Shown in pieces: positions 41,129 through 49,117 of a DNA stretch of 49,117 nucleotides. Origin of the DNA: Eubacteriales bacterium (GTDB taxonomy: Bacteria > Bacillota > Clostridia > Lachnospirales > Lachnospiraceae). The notes beneath the pieces were generated by a model. The model did not search any database. It saw only the letters and a list, made by a program, of their open reading frames with translations, and was not told where the DNA came from. Made by a program: the position numbers and the translations under genes. The stretch's first letter is position 1; the number at the start of each line of letters is the position of its first letter. The stretch spans positions 1 to 49,117 of the forward strand of contig JAUNGB010000033.1 of NCBI GenBank assembly GCA_030524715.1, read 5' to 3'.

Positions 41129-43699
41129 CTAAGTTATTTTTTCCATTTTGTGTAAGAATATATTAGGGATTATCACACACAAAAAAATCATAATACACAT
41201 AATACATAAAAGCCCTTCAAATGGATATTGAAAAACAAAATATTCTATATTTTGTTTTAAAATATAAACTACTATTCCCATAACAATACTTCCTATAATC
41301 AATAACAGACCAATAACACCCCCTACATATATTGCCCCTTCATATATAAGCATTTTCTTAAGCATCCCCTGCGTCATTCCAATACTCCGCATAGTGGAAA
41401 ACTCACGTTGCCTAATAATTATATTCGTGGATATAGTACTGAAATAATTTATCAATCCCATGAATATCAAAATACCACTAATAGTATACATAATTATCTG
41501 ACTTGTCCTAATATACAAAGACTGTTTTACAATTTCATCACTATTACACTTTATCGTATACAAAAGCTGATTTTGGTTACCTCTGGTAGATTGAAATTTT
41601 AGATTTTCCTCTTGAACCCATGCTTTTAATTTCTGTTTACAAATAGCCTCTTTATTTGTTTTTACATTAATCTGTACTTCCAGGTTTCTGGTCTTTAAAA
41701 CATTATTTAATTCTCTGAAAGTTTGATCTGAAACAATCAAATAAACTTTATTATTTCCTTTCCATGATAAATCCAAAGTTGGACAATCAGACTGTGAAAT
41801 ATTTATATATCCACAGTTTCTAAGTCTAACCGTTGGCATTTCCTGCATATCTGTCCCAACTGGCACCAAATCATAAAGTTCTATAATTTTTCCAATATGC
41901 TTCGTTTCCAGTCCTTCATATGTTTGTGGTATTAAATTTTCATGTAATATTAATACACCATTTTTCTTGTTAAATGCTTTTTGATCAACTATTATATTCT
42001 TTTCCTCTGCATATTTCATTAATTTTTTCAAACTTTTATCATCTAATGTTTGCATTACAGGTAATGAATCATGCTCTATAAATTTTAAACTATCTGTTTC
42101 TGTTGCATTTTTTATAATAGGTAAAAATCCTTGTACAATTTTTAGATTCTCAGCATAAGAAGCAAGTGTATTTTTAATATCCACCACATTATCATCTGTT
42201 ATTAATTCCATTTCATTCTTTCCATTTTCTACTAAATACGTTACAGTATCTATTGGCACTTCAATAGTAAAATCTGGATTCTTGCGTAATCTATTCATTT
42301 GATTTGTCCCCTTGGTAACCACTATTCCTAATAGTCCTATTTCACAACCAAATGCCAAGAATATTATTATGAATACAAATTTTTTCTTATAACGTAATAT
42401 ATTACGAAAAGCCATCCTAAAAATAATTCCGGTTCTTTTTATAAGAAACATTCCCCCAAATTCATAATCCGCTTGTTGCTGTCCCGCCACTTCTTCGTAT
42501 TTTGCTGCCTCTATAGGAGTAATCATAGTTAACTTATATACTGCAAAAAGGGTTGCCCCAAATAGAGTTATAGCAACTAAAAAAGATACCACGATGTATG
42601 CGCTTAAGTTAAACAATTCTAATTGATTGTTTACTTTATACTCACCTAAATAAAGATTTTTAACCACATTGTTTAAGATAAAATATTGTATAGTTATACT
42701 GATTGTTATACCAAATAAGCAACTTTTCAAATAAATATCCCAGGTTTGCATACATACTATTTTCTTTATCTGCCTATTAGTTGCACCTATTGTACGCAAT
42801 AATCCATATTGTTTAATATCACATCCCAGCGATATATATATAATATTATAAATCACTAAAAACAAACAGAAAAACACAGCCAAAACAAACATGTACGCAA
42901 GCAAATAATTTCCAACTGTCCCTTCAATTGCTCTATACTCTGCAGAATCATAGCTTATAATTCTCTGCTTATCGCCCAGATCAATATCTCTTTTTAATTT
43001 ATTCTCTACTTGTGTTCCGCTTAACCCCCAATCTTTTACATCAACAAATAATCGACATGGATATTGTGAAATACCAGCCTGTTTTATTCTGTCCGAAGAA
43101 ATATATGCAATTAAACTATCGGATAATCCATTATTATAACTATCATAATATCCAGATAAAACAAACTCTTGTTTACCTGTCATTTTTGTCGTAAAAATAT
43201 CATTCCAATAGAAATCTAATGTAATATTCATTCCTATTTTGGGATTAGCAATCCCCAAATAGTCTAAAGTCTTTTTTGACACCATTATTTCGTCAGTTTG
43301 TTTCGGATAGTTGCCGTATAAATGTACAAAAGTAGGTTTTATCATATATTCGTAAGCGGTTTCATCTAGGACAACACATTTACTATATGAATATCTCCCA
43401 TTCATTAGCTTTCCGATTTCTTTTTCTTCTCCTATACTATTCACATAGGAAAGACGTTGTAGTTGTTGTTTTGTCGTATCTGTCCCTTCTTCAATAATTG
43501 TTGAAATCGTTTTTCCATCTTGATATTGATTTTTCAACTTATCTGCTTGAAGTTTTCCATGTATTAAAGAAATGATAACTAATGATACTACTACAACACT
43601 CACTACAATACATTGTAAAATGATATTTCTTTCTCTGTTTTTTCTCTTATAAGCTTTTATCAGGGTATTTAGAGATTTTCTTGTTCTATCGTGATTCAT
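41129..43699 (-). CDS. Large FtsX-type ABC permease (3)
   Basis: An 856-residue permease with the double FtsX layout of permease 2: helix about 24-46, extracellular domain, a helix block about 265-400, a second anchor about 445-470, second extracellular domain, and three C-terminal helices. Cytoplasmic turn motifs LLRTIGATNRQIKK and STMRSIGMTQGMLKK mark the family. It may share ATPase 2 downstream. AGGAG is 8 bases before the chosen ATG. It directly follows a radical SAM gene relic. Confidence 0.87.
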   Translation of the reverse strand: MNHDRTRKSLNTLIKAYKRKNRERNIILQCIVVSVVVVSLVIISLIHGKLQADKLKNQYQDGKTISTIIEEGTDTTKQQLQRLSYVNSIGEEKEIGKLMNGRYSYSKCVVLDETAYEYMIKPTFVHLYGNYPKQTDEIMVSKKTLDYLGIANPKIGMNITLDFYWNDIFTTKMTGKQEFVLSGYYDSYNNGLSDSLIAYISSDRIKQAGISQYPCRLFVDVKDWGLSGTQVENKLKRDIDLGDKQRIISYDSAEYRAIEGTVGNYLLAYMFVLAVFFCLFLVIYNIIYISLGCDIKQYGLLRTIGATNRQIKKIVCMQTWDIYLKSCLFGITISITIQYFILNNVVKNLYLGEYKVNNQLELFNLSAYIVVSFLVAITLFGATLFAVYKLTMITPIEAAKYEEVAGQQQADYEFGGMFLIKRTGIIFRMAFRNILRYKKKFVFIIIFLAFGCEIGLLGIVVTKGTNQMNRLRKNPDFTIEVPIDTVTYLVENGKNEMELITDDNVVDIKNTLASYAENLKIVQGFLPIIKNATETDSLKFIEHDSLPVMQTLDDKSLKKLMKYAEEKNIIVDQKAFNKKNGVLILHENLIPQTYEGLETKHIGKIIELYDLVPVGTDMQEMPTVRLRNCGYINISQSDCPTLDLSWKGNNKVYLIVSDQTFRELNNVLKTRNLEVQINVKTNKEAICKQKLKAWVQEENLKFQSTRGNQNQLLYTIKCNSDEIVKQSLYIRTSQIIMYTISGILIFMGLINYFSTISTNIIIRQREFSTMRSIGMTQGMLKKMLIYEGAIYVGGVIGLLLIIGSIVMGIVVYILKQNIEYFVFQYPFEGLLCIMCIMIFLCVIIPNIFLHKMEKIT

Positions 43700-43712
43700 T
43701 ATCATCTCTCCT

Positions 43713-43894
43713 TTATTGCATATTTTTATGATTTCTAAAATCAGTCAAGACATGGGTTTCCTTATTTCCGTCAAAACTAAGGCGCACTGTAAAATGATTT
43801 TCTTTCATAAATGCAATGAAGCGATTATCCATAAGGGAACAGTTGGTAGTAATTATAATACTTTACTTCCCGTTCCGGATATACTAAAAAACAT
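43713..43894 (-). pseudogene. Radical SAM maturase relic, central part
   Basis: On minus, the frame from 43862 to 43713 encodes ITTNCSLMDNRFI and then MKENHFTVRLSFDGNKETH, which match the middle of radical SAM/SPASM peptide maturases (family forms TTNGT-L-D and SxDGxKExHD). Just upstream, an ATG at 43894 with GGAGG opens MFFSISGTGSKVL then stops; a one-base shift would join it to the next frame. After KETH the frame degrades and stops. The cluster-binding N-terminus is absent here but a matching fragment lies at 46370-46501. Confidence 0.6.
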
Positions 43895-43962
43895 TTTAAT
43901 CAAATCCTCCTATTTTTTCCATATATCTTGATTATTTTGCGTATTTTATTGTCTAAATGGCA

Positions 43963-43997
43963 TAAAAACAGGCCTTGATATTCTTATTACCAAGACC
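43963..43997 (-). terminator. Terminator of the regulator-kinase operon
   Basis: On minus, GGTCTTGGTA and TATCAAGGCC form 10 pairs (two G-U) around a 7-base loop, followed by TGTTTTTA. Confidence 0.65.
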
Positions 43998-44124
43998 CGA
44001 AAAAATCCTATTAATAAATTCCAACTTCTTTACCAAATTTATACATATATTGGGGTACTGTCTGTATAGCATGTTGAGCAGATTACCTGCAATATCATAA
44101 TAAATACCACTTATTATTCTGATC

Positions 44125-45465
44125 CTATACTTCTATGGGAATAAGAACCGATACTGAAAACATATCATCCACCACATTAAATGATACTTCGCCACCATAT
44201 TCTCTCACAACACGCTTAATATTCTTCACTCCAAATCCATGATTTTTTTTGTCTTCCTTCGATGTTTCCATTTCTGTATTTCCACGTAAAATTTCTGCCT
44301 GACTTTCTCTCAAACTGTTTTCGCATATAATAGACAGAAATCCTTTGATCTTTCTGGCCTTTAATTGTACCAGACATTCTATTTTCGGATTATCTTCTTT
44401 CATAAGTTGGCATTCTCGCAGCGCATTATCTATTGTGTTTGAGACAATCACACATAAATCTTCATTTTTCATTCGGTTAAATGGTATAAAATCTGCAAAT
44501 ACTTTAAACTCGATATTTTTCTCAAGAGCTTCCAACCTTTTTGCGTGCAAGAGATTATCAATAAATGCATTACCTGTTTTATAATAACTTTGATAAATAT
44601 CCAGTTTACGTTCAATTCCATCTATATATTCTTGTTTCTGTTGATAATCCACAATCCCTCTTAATGCTTCCAAATGATTTTTAATATCGTGGGAAATCTT
44701 TCTGATGTTTTCCATATCATTGGATTGTTTCATATAATACTCGTATTGTAAGCTCATTTCGCTAATCTGCAATTTCTTTTCATTCTCGATCTTCTTAACA
44801 TTCAAATAATTTTCAAGAACCACAATATTACAAACTGCCCCTATAACCCCCATAATACACAAAGCTATAATAGTAATTATTGACCATACATTGTCAATAA
44901 TCAATTCTTTTTCGGTATATAACTGATCTGCGTATATTGCCATTACTACTATATTAAGAAACAACGGAATAATAATTGTAACGACATTCATTCCTGAAAG
45001 AAATAGCGGAATCTTATTTACAATCTTTTTTATTACCAAATTCCCAATAATAATTACTATTTCAGCAATCAAAGTCATATAAATTTGATATTTTTCAGGA
45101 AGTTCCACTAATATTCCATTGCTACTATATATAGAGAATAAAATACAACTAATCAGTTGCCCTAAAAGTACAACTGATAAAAAAATGCTCCCAAGTAACA
45201 AACAATATTTTATACTATATTGGAATAAAAAATGTCCTATAATCATAACAATAATGATAATGGTTAAATAGTTGTATACAATATGCAATTCTGCTCCATT
45301 CACTATCATTCTAAGAATCGTTAGACTCCCAATGCAAAGGATTAACGAATATCTGCTTCTTATAACATTATACTTTTTACATTTTCTTTCTCCGAGCATG
45401 AGATATAAAATTAATAAAATATTGAGCACAGAAAACATGTCTTTTACTATAACTTGTCCGTACAC
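44125..45465 (-). CDS. GHKL sensor histidine kinase (AgrC-like)
   Basis: A 446-residue membrane histidine kinase. Six to seven hydrophobic helices (about 8-24, 40-55, 62-82, 88-114, 128-150, 160-180, 192-218) are followed by a cytoplasmic dimerisation helix with the phospho-accepting H259 in SHDIKNHLEAL. The GHKL ATPase domain has NTIDNALREC (N box) and GFGVKNIKRVVREYGG (G box). This is the AgrC/ComD type, which usually senses peptides. Start is GTG at 45465 after GGAGG; it lies 1 base past the regulator stop. Confidence 0.92.
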   Translation of the reverse strand: MYGQVIVKDMFSVLNILLILYLMLGERKCKKYNVIRSRYSLILCIGSLTILRMIVNGAELHIVYNYLTIIIIVMIIGHFLFQYSIKYCLLLGSIFLSVVLLGQLISCILFSIYSSNGILVELPEKYQIYMTLIAEIVIIIGNLVIKKIVNKIPLFLSGMNVVTIIIPLFLNIVVMAIYADQLYTEKELIIDNVWSIITIIALCIMGVIGAVCNIVVLENYLNVKKIENEKKLQISEMSLQYEYYMKQSNDMENIRKISHDIKNHLEALRGIVDYQQKQEYIDGIERKLDIYQSYYKTGNAFIDNLLHAKRLEALEKNIEFKVFADFIPFNRMKNEDLCVIVSNTIDNALRECQLMKEDNPKIECLVQLKARKIKGFLSIICENSLRESQAEILRGNTEMETSKEDKKNHGFGVKNIKRVVREYGGEVSFNVVDDMFSVSVLIPIEV

Positions 45466-45466
45466 T

Positions 45467-46177
45467 TTAAACGATTCCTCCCCGTTCCGCCATTTTTCTC
45501 ATAAGGTTCTGTTTTCTGGAACGTGTAATATATATTTTGTCTCCGGAATAAAGTGTTACGGTAAGATCATGTAATGATTCTATACAATCCACATTGACTA
45601 TAATTCCGTTATGACAGCGAACAAAGAAAAACTGTTCTAATCGTTCCTCCAGATCTTTCATTTTAAAATAACCTGCTTCTTTCTTTCCATTTCTTAAATG
45701 AAACAGTACTTTCCGATTTATAGTTTCAATATATTCTATATCTGAAAGAAACAGTTTAAAATGACCATTTTCATTTTTTACTGCGATATATCTCTGTTCG
45801 TATGTATTCAGTTTTCTTATAGCCCGATTCATTTCACAATTTATTTGCACCTGCGTAATTGGCTTTGTAATAAAATTTTGTACATCGTACTTATACCCAA
45901 CTCCCAAAAATTCACTATGTGAAGAAACAAAAAGAATAATTGACTTTTCGTCATGCCTTCTTATAATATCTACCAATTCAATACCATCCATAGTCGGCAT
46001 TTCTATATCTAAAAAGAAAATCTGAAACTCTTCCTTTAAAGCTTCCATTAACTGCAGCGATTTAGTATATTTTTTTATTACAAAATCCTGTTCGTTTTTC
46101 TTTTCATAAACTTTCAACATTTTTTCTATTGTATCCATAAAGTACTTTTCATCATCACATATCGCTATTTTTATCAC
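45467..46177 (-). CDS. LytTR-family response regulator
   Basis: A 236-residue response regulator. The receiver domain (about 1-120) has IAICDDE at the start, the phospho-acceptor D57 in FFLDIEMPTMDG, and the conserved lysine in ITKPI. The C-terminal LytTR DNA-binding domain (about 130-235) includes DIEYIETINRKVLFHL and FFFVRCHNGIIVNVDCIESL. Start taken as GTG at 46177, 6 bases after GGGGG; an ATG two codons earlier overlaps that site. With the kinase it likely regulates nearby transporters; LytTR sites were not identified. Confidence 0.92.
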   Translation of the reverse strand: MIKIAICDDEKYFMDTIEKMLKVYEKKNEQDFVIKKYTKSLQLMEALKEEFQIFFLDIEMPTMDGIELVDIIRRHDEKSIILFVSSHSEFLGVGYKYDVQNFITKPITQVQINCEMNRAIRKLNTYEQRYIAVKNENGHFKLFLSDIEYIETINRKVLFHLRNGKKEAGYFKMKDLEERLEQFFFVRCHNGIIVNVDCIESLHDLTVTLYSGDKIYITRSRKQNLMRKMAERGGIV

Positions 46178-46337
46178 TTTCATCCCCCGTTTTCGCTTAA
46201 TTCGCTTTAAGAATTTCTAATTCCTTATGTTTCCTCCTAATTATGTTCATTTTTACCACCATTTTTACTATCATTTTCTACTAAATAATAATATAGTAAG
46301 TATTTATGATGCTTCATAATAAAAATAACGCAATTTT

Positions 46338-46408
46338 AGTAATTTATCAAGTTTTTCTTTTACTTTATCCTATTTTTTATCAAGTTCCAGCCCTTTACAT
46401 GCTATTTT
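46338..46408. repeat. Degenerate repeat R2
   Basis: Counterpart of R1 (41004-41073), in the same orientation. It overlaps the 3' end of the radical SAM relic; past the stop the same minus frame continues as DKVKEKLDKLLKLRYFYYEA. Confidence 0.5.
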
Positions 46409-46501
46409 CTCAGACATTTTCTGATTTGTTTTCTCTCCAAGATAGCAATAGTCGCATTGTAAATTACAAATTTGATTTGCTTCTAAAGTAATTGTATACA
46501 T
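46370..46501 (-). pseudogene. Radical SAM maturase relic, N-terminal part
   Basis: An intact start (GGAGG 7 bases upstream of ATG at 46501) opens a 43-codon frame whose core is CNLQCDYCYLGEKTNQKMS. This is the CxxxCxxC motif that binds the radical SAM [4Fe-4S] cluster, at residues 12-19. The frame then stops at 46370 instead of continuing for several hundred residues. Together with 43713-43894 it shows the maturase gene was broken; the kinase and regulator genes lie between the fragments. Confidence 0.7.
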
Positions 46502-46513
46502 TCCTTTCCCTCC

Positions 46514-46556
46514 AAAAAAGTAACCGCACAGCCTATCCTCTGATAGGTATGCGGTT
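46514..46556 (-). terminator. Terminator of the AAA-nuclease gene
   Basis: On minus, AACCGCA-TA-CCTATC pairs with GATAGG-CTG-TGCGGTT around AGAG, followed by ACTTTTTT. Confidence 0.8.
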
Positions 46557-46677
46557 CTTTGATTTTAGCCTGCTGCATTAATATAAGATCCTGGGAACGG
46601 CCACGGACAATCTGTTAATTTCCAGTTACGTCTTTTCTAATAATATGAAGGAGTCTATTTTTTTGATACATTATAAC

Positions 46678-48369
46678 TCATTTGTCCATGACTACCATGC
46701 ATTCTTTCCCGCAGAAAGCCATGCCGTATTTTATGATTTTGTCCATTCTTCGCTGCCCCAGGCCAACAGCGTATTTCCTGTCGTCAATCTGTTCCAATGC
46801 CTCTGCGCACCCCTTCCCAAGATTGCCATCGTCTGCATATTTCAGTTCAATCACAATACCAATCCTGTCCGGCGTACAGATCATAATATCGCTGTAACCA
46901 TTTCCAAGCTCCGCATTTGAGCGGATCAGCCAGTCGCTGCGGCTTTGCAGCAAACCTAAGACCATGCCGTGATAAAAGTTTTCCTTCATGTCCTTTCTGA
47001 CAGCGGTGTCACGCACACTGATCGAGTCCCACAGGTAATCGTGGAGCATATCTCCGATCAGCTTTACATCACCGCCCGGAAACGCCGCACAGAATTTTTC
47101 AATTCTCGACAGGTCGGCCCTGGATGTATCTTTGAACCATTCCTTCACCTGGGTAATGAATAAATCGTTGATCTCCGCATTTGGTATGGAAAGCATATAT
47201 TCTTTTGCGGAAATGCGTTCCGTGGCAGTCAGGTAGCCCGTCATCAGCAGGACGCTCCACAGGTTTTCAATGCTGCTGTCCAAATCTCTGTATGTTAATT
47301 CCTGCGAAACAGCCTTCCGGATACTCTCCCCGGCAATCAACTGTTCAATTTCATCCCTTGTGGTCTGGTCAGCTTTGTCAATAAAGCGCCGGACCATGTC
47401 ATTCCCGCTGGTGTTCGCCCAATAGTTGCCTGGAAACGCCTTCCTGTTCCTGCGGAGAGCCTGTGTATATTTGATGACATCCCACGGGCAGTAAATGGAT
47501 GCCCCGCCAAACCGGTACCCGTCATACCAGTCACGCATCGTGTCGATAGCTTCTTCCCTTCCATAATATTCCAGCAGTTCCCTCACTTCATCCTCTGTAA
47601 AGCCAAAGCTGTCATTAAAATACTCATCCGTGATCGTCATGACGTTAAGGTTATTAAGGCCAGTGAAAATACTCTCCTTGGAGATGCGCAGACAGCCGGT
47701 AATGACCGCAAACTCGAGGTCGGGATTCGTCTTCAGGGCATTTCCAAAAAGGTTCCTGATAAGCGTCACCATCTCATCATAATATCCACCCTGAAATGCC
47801 TTGTCCAGCGGCACATCGTATTCGTCAATCAAAAGAATAACTTTTTTGCCGTAGTGCTTTGACAAGAGTTGGGACAGCGTTTGCAGGCTTGATAAAAGAG
47901 CTGATTCTTTCATCGTAAAATCGCCATCAGCGCCAACATTCACTAAGGCTTGATATCTGTTCTTCTCAATTTCTGACAGTCTATCGCTTTTACCCAATAA
48001 TTGAAATCGCAGACATTCGTTTCCTATTACAACTTTCAATGCAGCAACCGCAGACTGAAAATCTCTCCCGTCAACGCTTTTCAGCGTTATCGAAATCACA
48101 GGGAACTGCCCCATGTATTCTTCACACAGTTCTGTCTCCTGTGAAATTTTCAGGCCATCAAACAGCTTCCCATCTGTTCCAATTTCAAAGAAGCATTTCA
48201 GCATATCCATGGTCAGGGTCTTCCCGAACCGGCGTGGGCGGGTAAAAAGATTTACTTTTCCCATGTTTTGCAGAAGTTCCGCTATGAACATGGTCTTATC
48301 CACATAGTAATAATTTCCTGTAAAGAAATCTTCAAAAAACTCCACCCCAACAGGTAACTTCTTTACCAT
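46678..48369 (-). CDS. AAA-ATPase-like protein with PD-(D/E)XK domain
   Basis: A 563-residue protein of the AAA-ATPase_like plus DUF1703 family. The N-terminal part has LPVGVEFFEDFFTGNYYYVD, Walker A-type FTRPRRFGKTLTMDML (about 44-59) and Walker B VILLIDEYDVPLD. The C-terminal nuclease-like domain carries GYSDIMICTPDRIGIVIELK, where Asp and the ExK pair form the PD-(D/E)XK site. Function is unproven; such genes are numerous in gut Firmicutes and Bacteroidetes. GC content returns to normal here. Start at 48369 has AGGAG 11 bases upstream; an in-frame GTG at 48381 overlaps that site. Confidence 0.9.
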   Translation of the reverse strand: MVKKLPVGVEFFEDFFTGNYYYVDKTMFIAELLQNMGKVNLFTRPRRFGKTLTMDMLKCFFEIGTDGKLFDGLKISQETELCEEYMGQFPVISITLKSVDGRDFQSAVAALKVVIGNECLRFQLLGKSDRLSEIEKNRYQALVNVGADGDFTMKESALLSSLQTLSQLLSKHYGKKVILLIDEYDVPLDKAFQGGYYDEMVTLIRNLFGNALKTNPDLEFAVITGCLRISKESIFTGLNNLNVMTITDEYFNDSFGFTEDEVRELLEYYGREEAIDTMRDWYDGYRFGGASIYCPWDVIKYTQALRRNRKAFPGNYWANTSGNDMVRRFIDKADQTTRDEIEQLIAGESIRKAVSQELTYRDLDSSIENLWSVLLMTGYLTATERISAKEYMLSIPNAEINDLFITQVKEWFKDTSRADLSRIEKFCAAFPGGDVKLIGDMLHDYLWDSISVRDTAVRKDMKENFYHGMVLGLLQSRSDWLIRSNAELGNGYSDIMICTPDRIGIVIELKYADDGNLGKGCAEALEQIDDRKYAVGLGQRRMDKIIKYGMAFCGKECMVVMDK

Positions 48370-48677
48370 CTGTCCCCACACTCCTTTCCTATTGTTTTTA
48401 GTTTACCAAAAAGCCACCTGGCAGTCAACGGATTCTCCGTAGGCCTTCCGTGAATTTTCTATAGAATTTTTCTGTAAAGAATTTTACTAATTTATCAAGT
48501 TTTCTTTTATTAAGTGGCAATACTCGTGAGTTTTCGGACAGACTGCTTCTTGCAGCTGTTCTTGCTCATCCTCTTATTTACAGCTTTTTTCAACAGCGTA
48601 TCCTCTTATCCTTTAAAACATGCGCCTAGCGGACGCATTAAAAAAATCCCAGAAATAATATTTCCGGGATTACTAAG
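48370..48677. other. Gap between the AAA-nuclease gene and tRNA-Cys
   Basis: Holds a short relative of the R1/R2 repeats (48485-48509). A minus-strand open stretch upstream of it reads EDEQEQLQEAVCPKTHEYCH, following a stop and with no start or site; it may be the decayed end of an unknown gene. No other feature is seen. Confidence 0.4.
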
Positions 48678-48748
48678 AGGTGCCACCCGGATTTGAACCG
48701 GGGATAGAGGTGTTGCAGACCTTTGCCTTACCACTTGGCTATGGCACC
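48678..48748 (-). tRNA. tRNA-Cys (GCA)
   Basis: A 71-base cloverleaf on minus: acceptor GGTGCCA/TGGCACC, anticodon loop CTGCAAC giving GCA, T-arm CCCGG-TTCAAAT-CCGGG. The CCA end is not encoded. Confidence 0.95.
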
Positions 48749-48785
48749 TTATTTACTATATTATATGCTCTCTCTTGGAGAGAAA

Positions 48786-48857
48786 TGACTCCAAGGGGAT
48801 TTGAACCCCTGTTACCGCCGTGAAAGGGCGGTGTCTTAACCGCTTGACCATGGAGCC
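48786..48857 (-). tRNA. tRNA-Glu (TTC)
   Basis: A 72-base cloverleaf on minus: acceptor GGCTCCA/TGGAGTC, anticodon stem CCGCC/GGCGG with loop CTTTCAC giving TTC, T-arm GGGG-TTCAAAT-CCCC. Confidence 0.95.
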
Positions 48858-48961
48858 AGTTACTATCTGATATTTTACCTGACATTCACATGAGCCTGTT
48901 ATACTGCAGACACACCTGAATCTGATAAGTTATGAGATTTATATCGGCCTCATGTTCCGAA

Positions 48962-49034
48962 CTCCCCCTGTTGGACTCGAACCAACGACACTGCGGTTAA
49001 CAGCCGCATGCTCTACCGACTGAGCTAAGGAGGA
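48962..49034 (-). tRNA. tRNA-Asn (GTT)
   Basis: A 73-base cloverleaf on minus: acceptor TCCTCCT/AGGGGGA with one G-U, anticodon loop CTGTTAA giving GTT, T-arm GTTGG-TTCGAGT-CCAAC. It is the first tRNA after the 23S rRNA end. Confidence 0.95.
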
Positions 49035-49096
49035 ATAAAGGTTTGCACCTTCAAAACTACATACATGTTGACATTTCCTTTATTGAGATTCTGTTT

Positions 49097-49117
49097 GGTC
49101 AAGCCCTCGACCGATTA
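49097..49117 (-). rRNA. rrl: 3' end of 23S rRNA (partial)
   Basis: On minus the last bases read TAATCGGTCGAGGGCTTGACC, the conserved 3' end of Firmicute 23S rRNA. The gene continues beyond the window. It is followed within about 60 bases by tRNA-Asn, and no 5S gene fits between. Confidence 0.85.

Larger units (their letters stand above)
43700..44124. other. Intergenic region between kinase and permease 3
   Basis: This gap holds the terminator of the kinase operon (43963-43997) and a fragment of a radical SAM gene with a one-base frame shift (43713-43894). The rest (43895-43962 and 43998-44124) is AT-rich and I see nothing else in it. Confidence 0.6.
46178..46677. other. Gap upstream of the response regulator
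   Basis: This 500-base gap holds, in minus order, about 120 bases past the AAA-nuclease stop with nothing assigned, that gene's terminator (46514-46556), the N-terminal radical SAM relic (46370-46501), repeat R2 (46338-46408), and an AT-rich stretch that must hold the promoter of the regulator. I could not pick a convincing promoter there. Confidence 0.55.

Noticed and set aside
43853-43894. 13-residue signalling peptide MFFSISGTGSKVL beside the AgrC-like kinase
   Set aside because: Although it has a good ribosome binding site, the next frame continues as a radical SAM core, so it is better explained as part of the broken maturase gene.

Overview
The window looks like the chromosome of a low-to-moderate GC anaerobic Firmicute, most likely a gut Lachnospiraceae. 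This is inferred from the MecA, DUF1858, DUF951, GdpP-L9-DnaB and PPi-type PFK proteins, strong AGGAGG ribosome binding sites and consensus TTGACA/TATAAT promoters. No species call can be made from the sequence alone. Nearly all genes lie on the minus strand; mecA, a small ferredoxin and the phosphofructokinase are on plus.

Layout. 1-8 kb is housekeeping: mecA, a DUF1858 CxxC protein divergent from a 2[4Fe-4S] ferredoxin, a MerR regulator, the operon gdpP-rplI-dnaB, and the operon rpsF-ssb-rpsR. 8-14.4 kb is a complete urease locus, read on minus as ureA-ureB-ureC-ureI-ureE-ureF-ureG-ureD. It has a consensus promoter followed by a strong intrinsic terminator inside the ureA leader. 14.4-16.4 kb holds DUF951, a sirtuin and a class B sortase. 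16.6-20.9 kb is a sugar-acid module: an IlvD/Edd dehydratase, a GntP permease and a FadR-type regulator with a palindrome at the permease promoter. 21-34.5 kb holds PPi-PFK, a Csp-like subtilase, an AAA ATPase bracketed by two copies of a palindrome, lgt, an arginase-fold protein and a DUF308 membrane protein. It ends with a five-gene series: circularly permuted ATP-grasp, alpha-E, transglutaminase-like protease and two AspA/AstE-type deacylases, one of which has lost two zinc-ligand histidines.

From about 34.8 to 46.5 kb the DNA becomes clearly AT-rich. It carries two FtsX-type ABC transporter sets plus a further large permease, and a GHKL histidine kinase with a LytTR response regulator. 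Two collinear fragments of a radical SAM peptide-maturase gene flank the kinase/regulator pair. I read this as an acquired peptide export, immunity or sensing locus whose maturase has decayed. 46.7-48.4 kb is an AAA-ATPase/PD-(D/E)XK protein. The window closes with tRNA-Cys, tRNA-Glu, tRNA-Asn and the 3' end of a 23S rRNA, all on minus, with no room for a 5S gene between the 23S and the tRNAs.

Several families of dispersed hairpin repeats punctuate the intergenic spaces: a 98-nt hairpin element, a nested palindrome with GTTACTG/CAGTAAC ends, and a 33-nt hairpin. One 98-nt element supplies the last codons and the stop of the arginase-fold gene.
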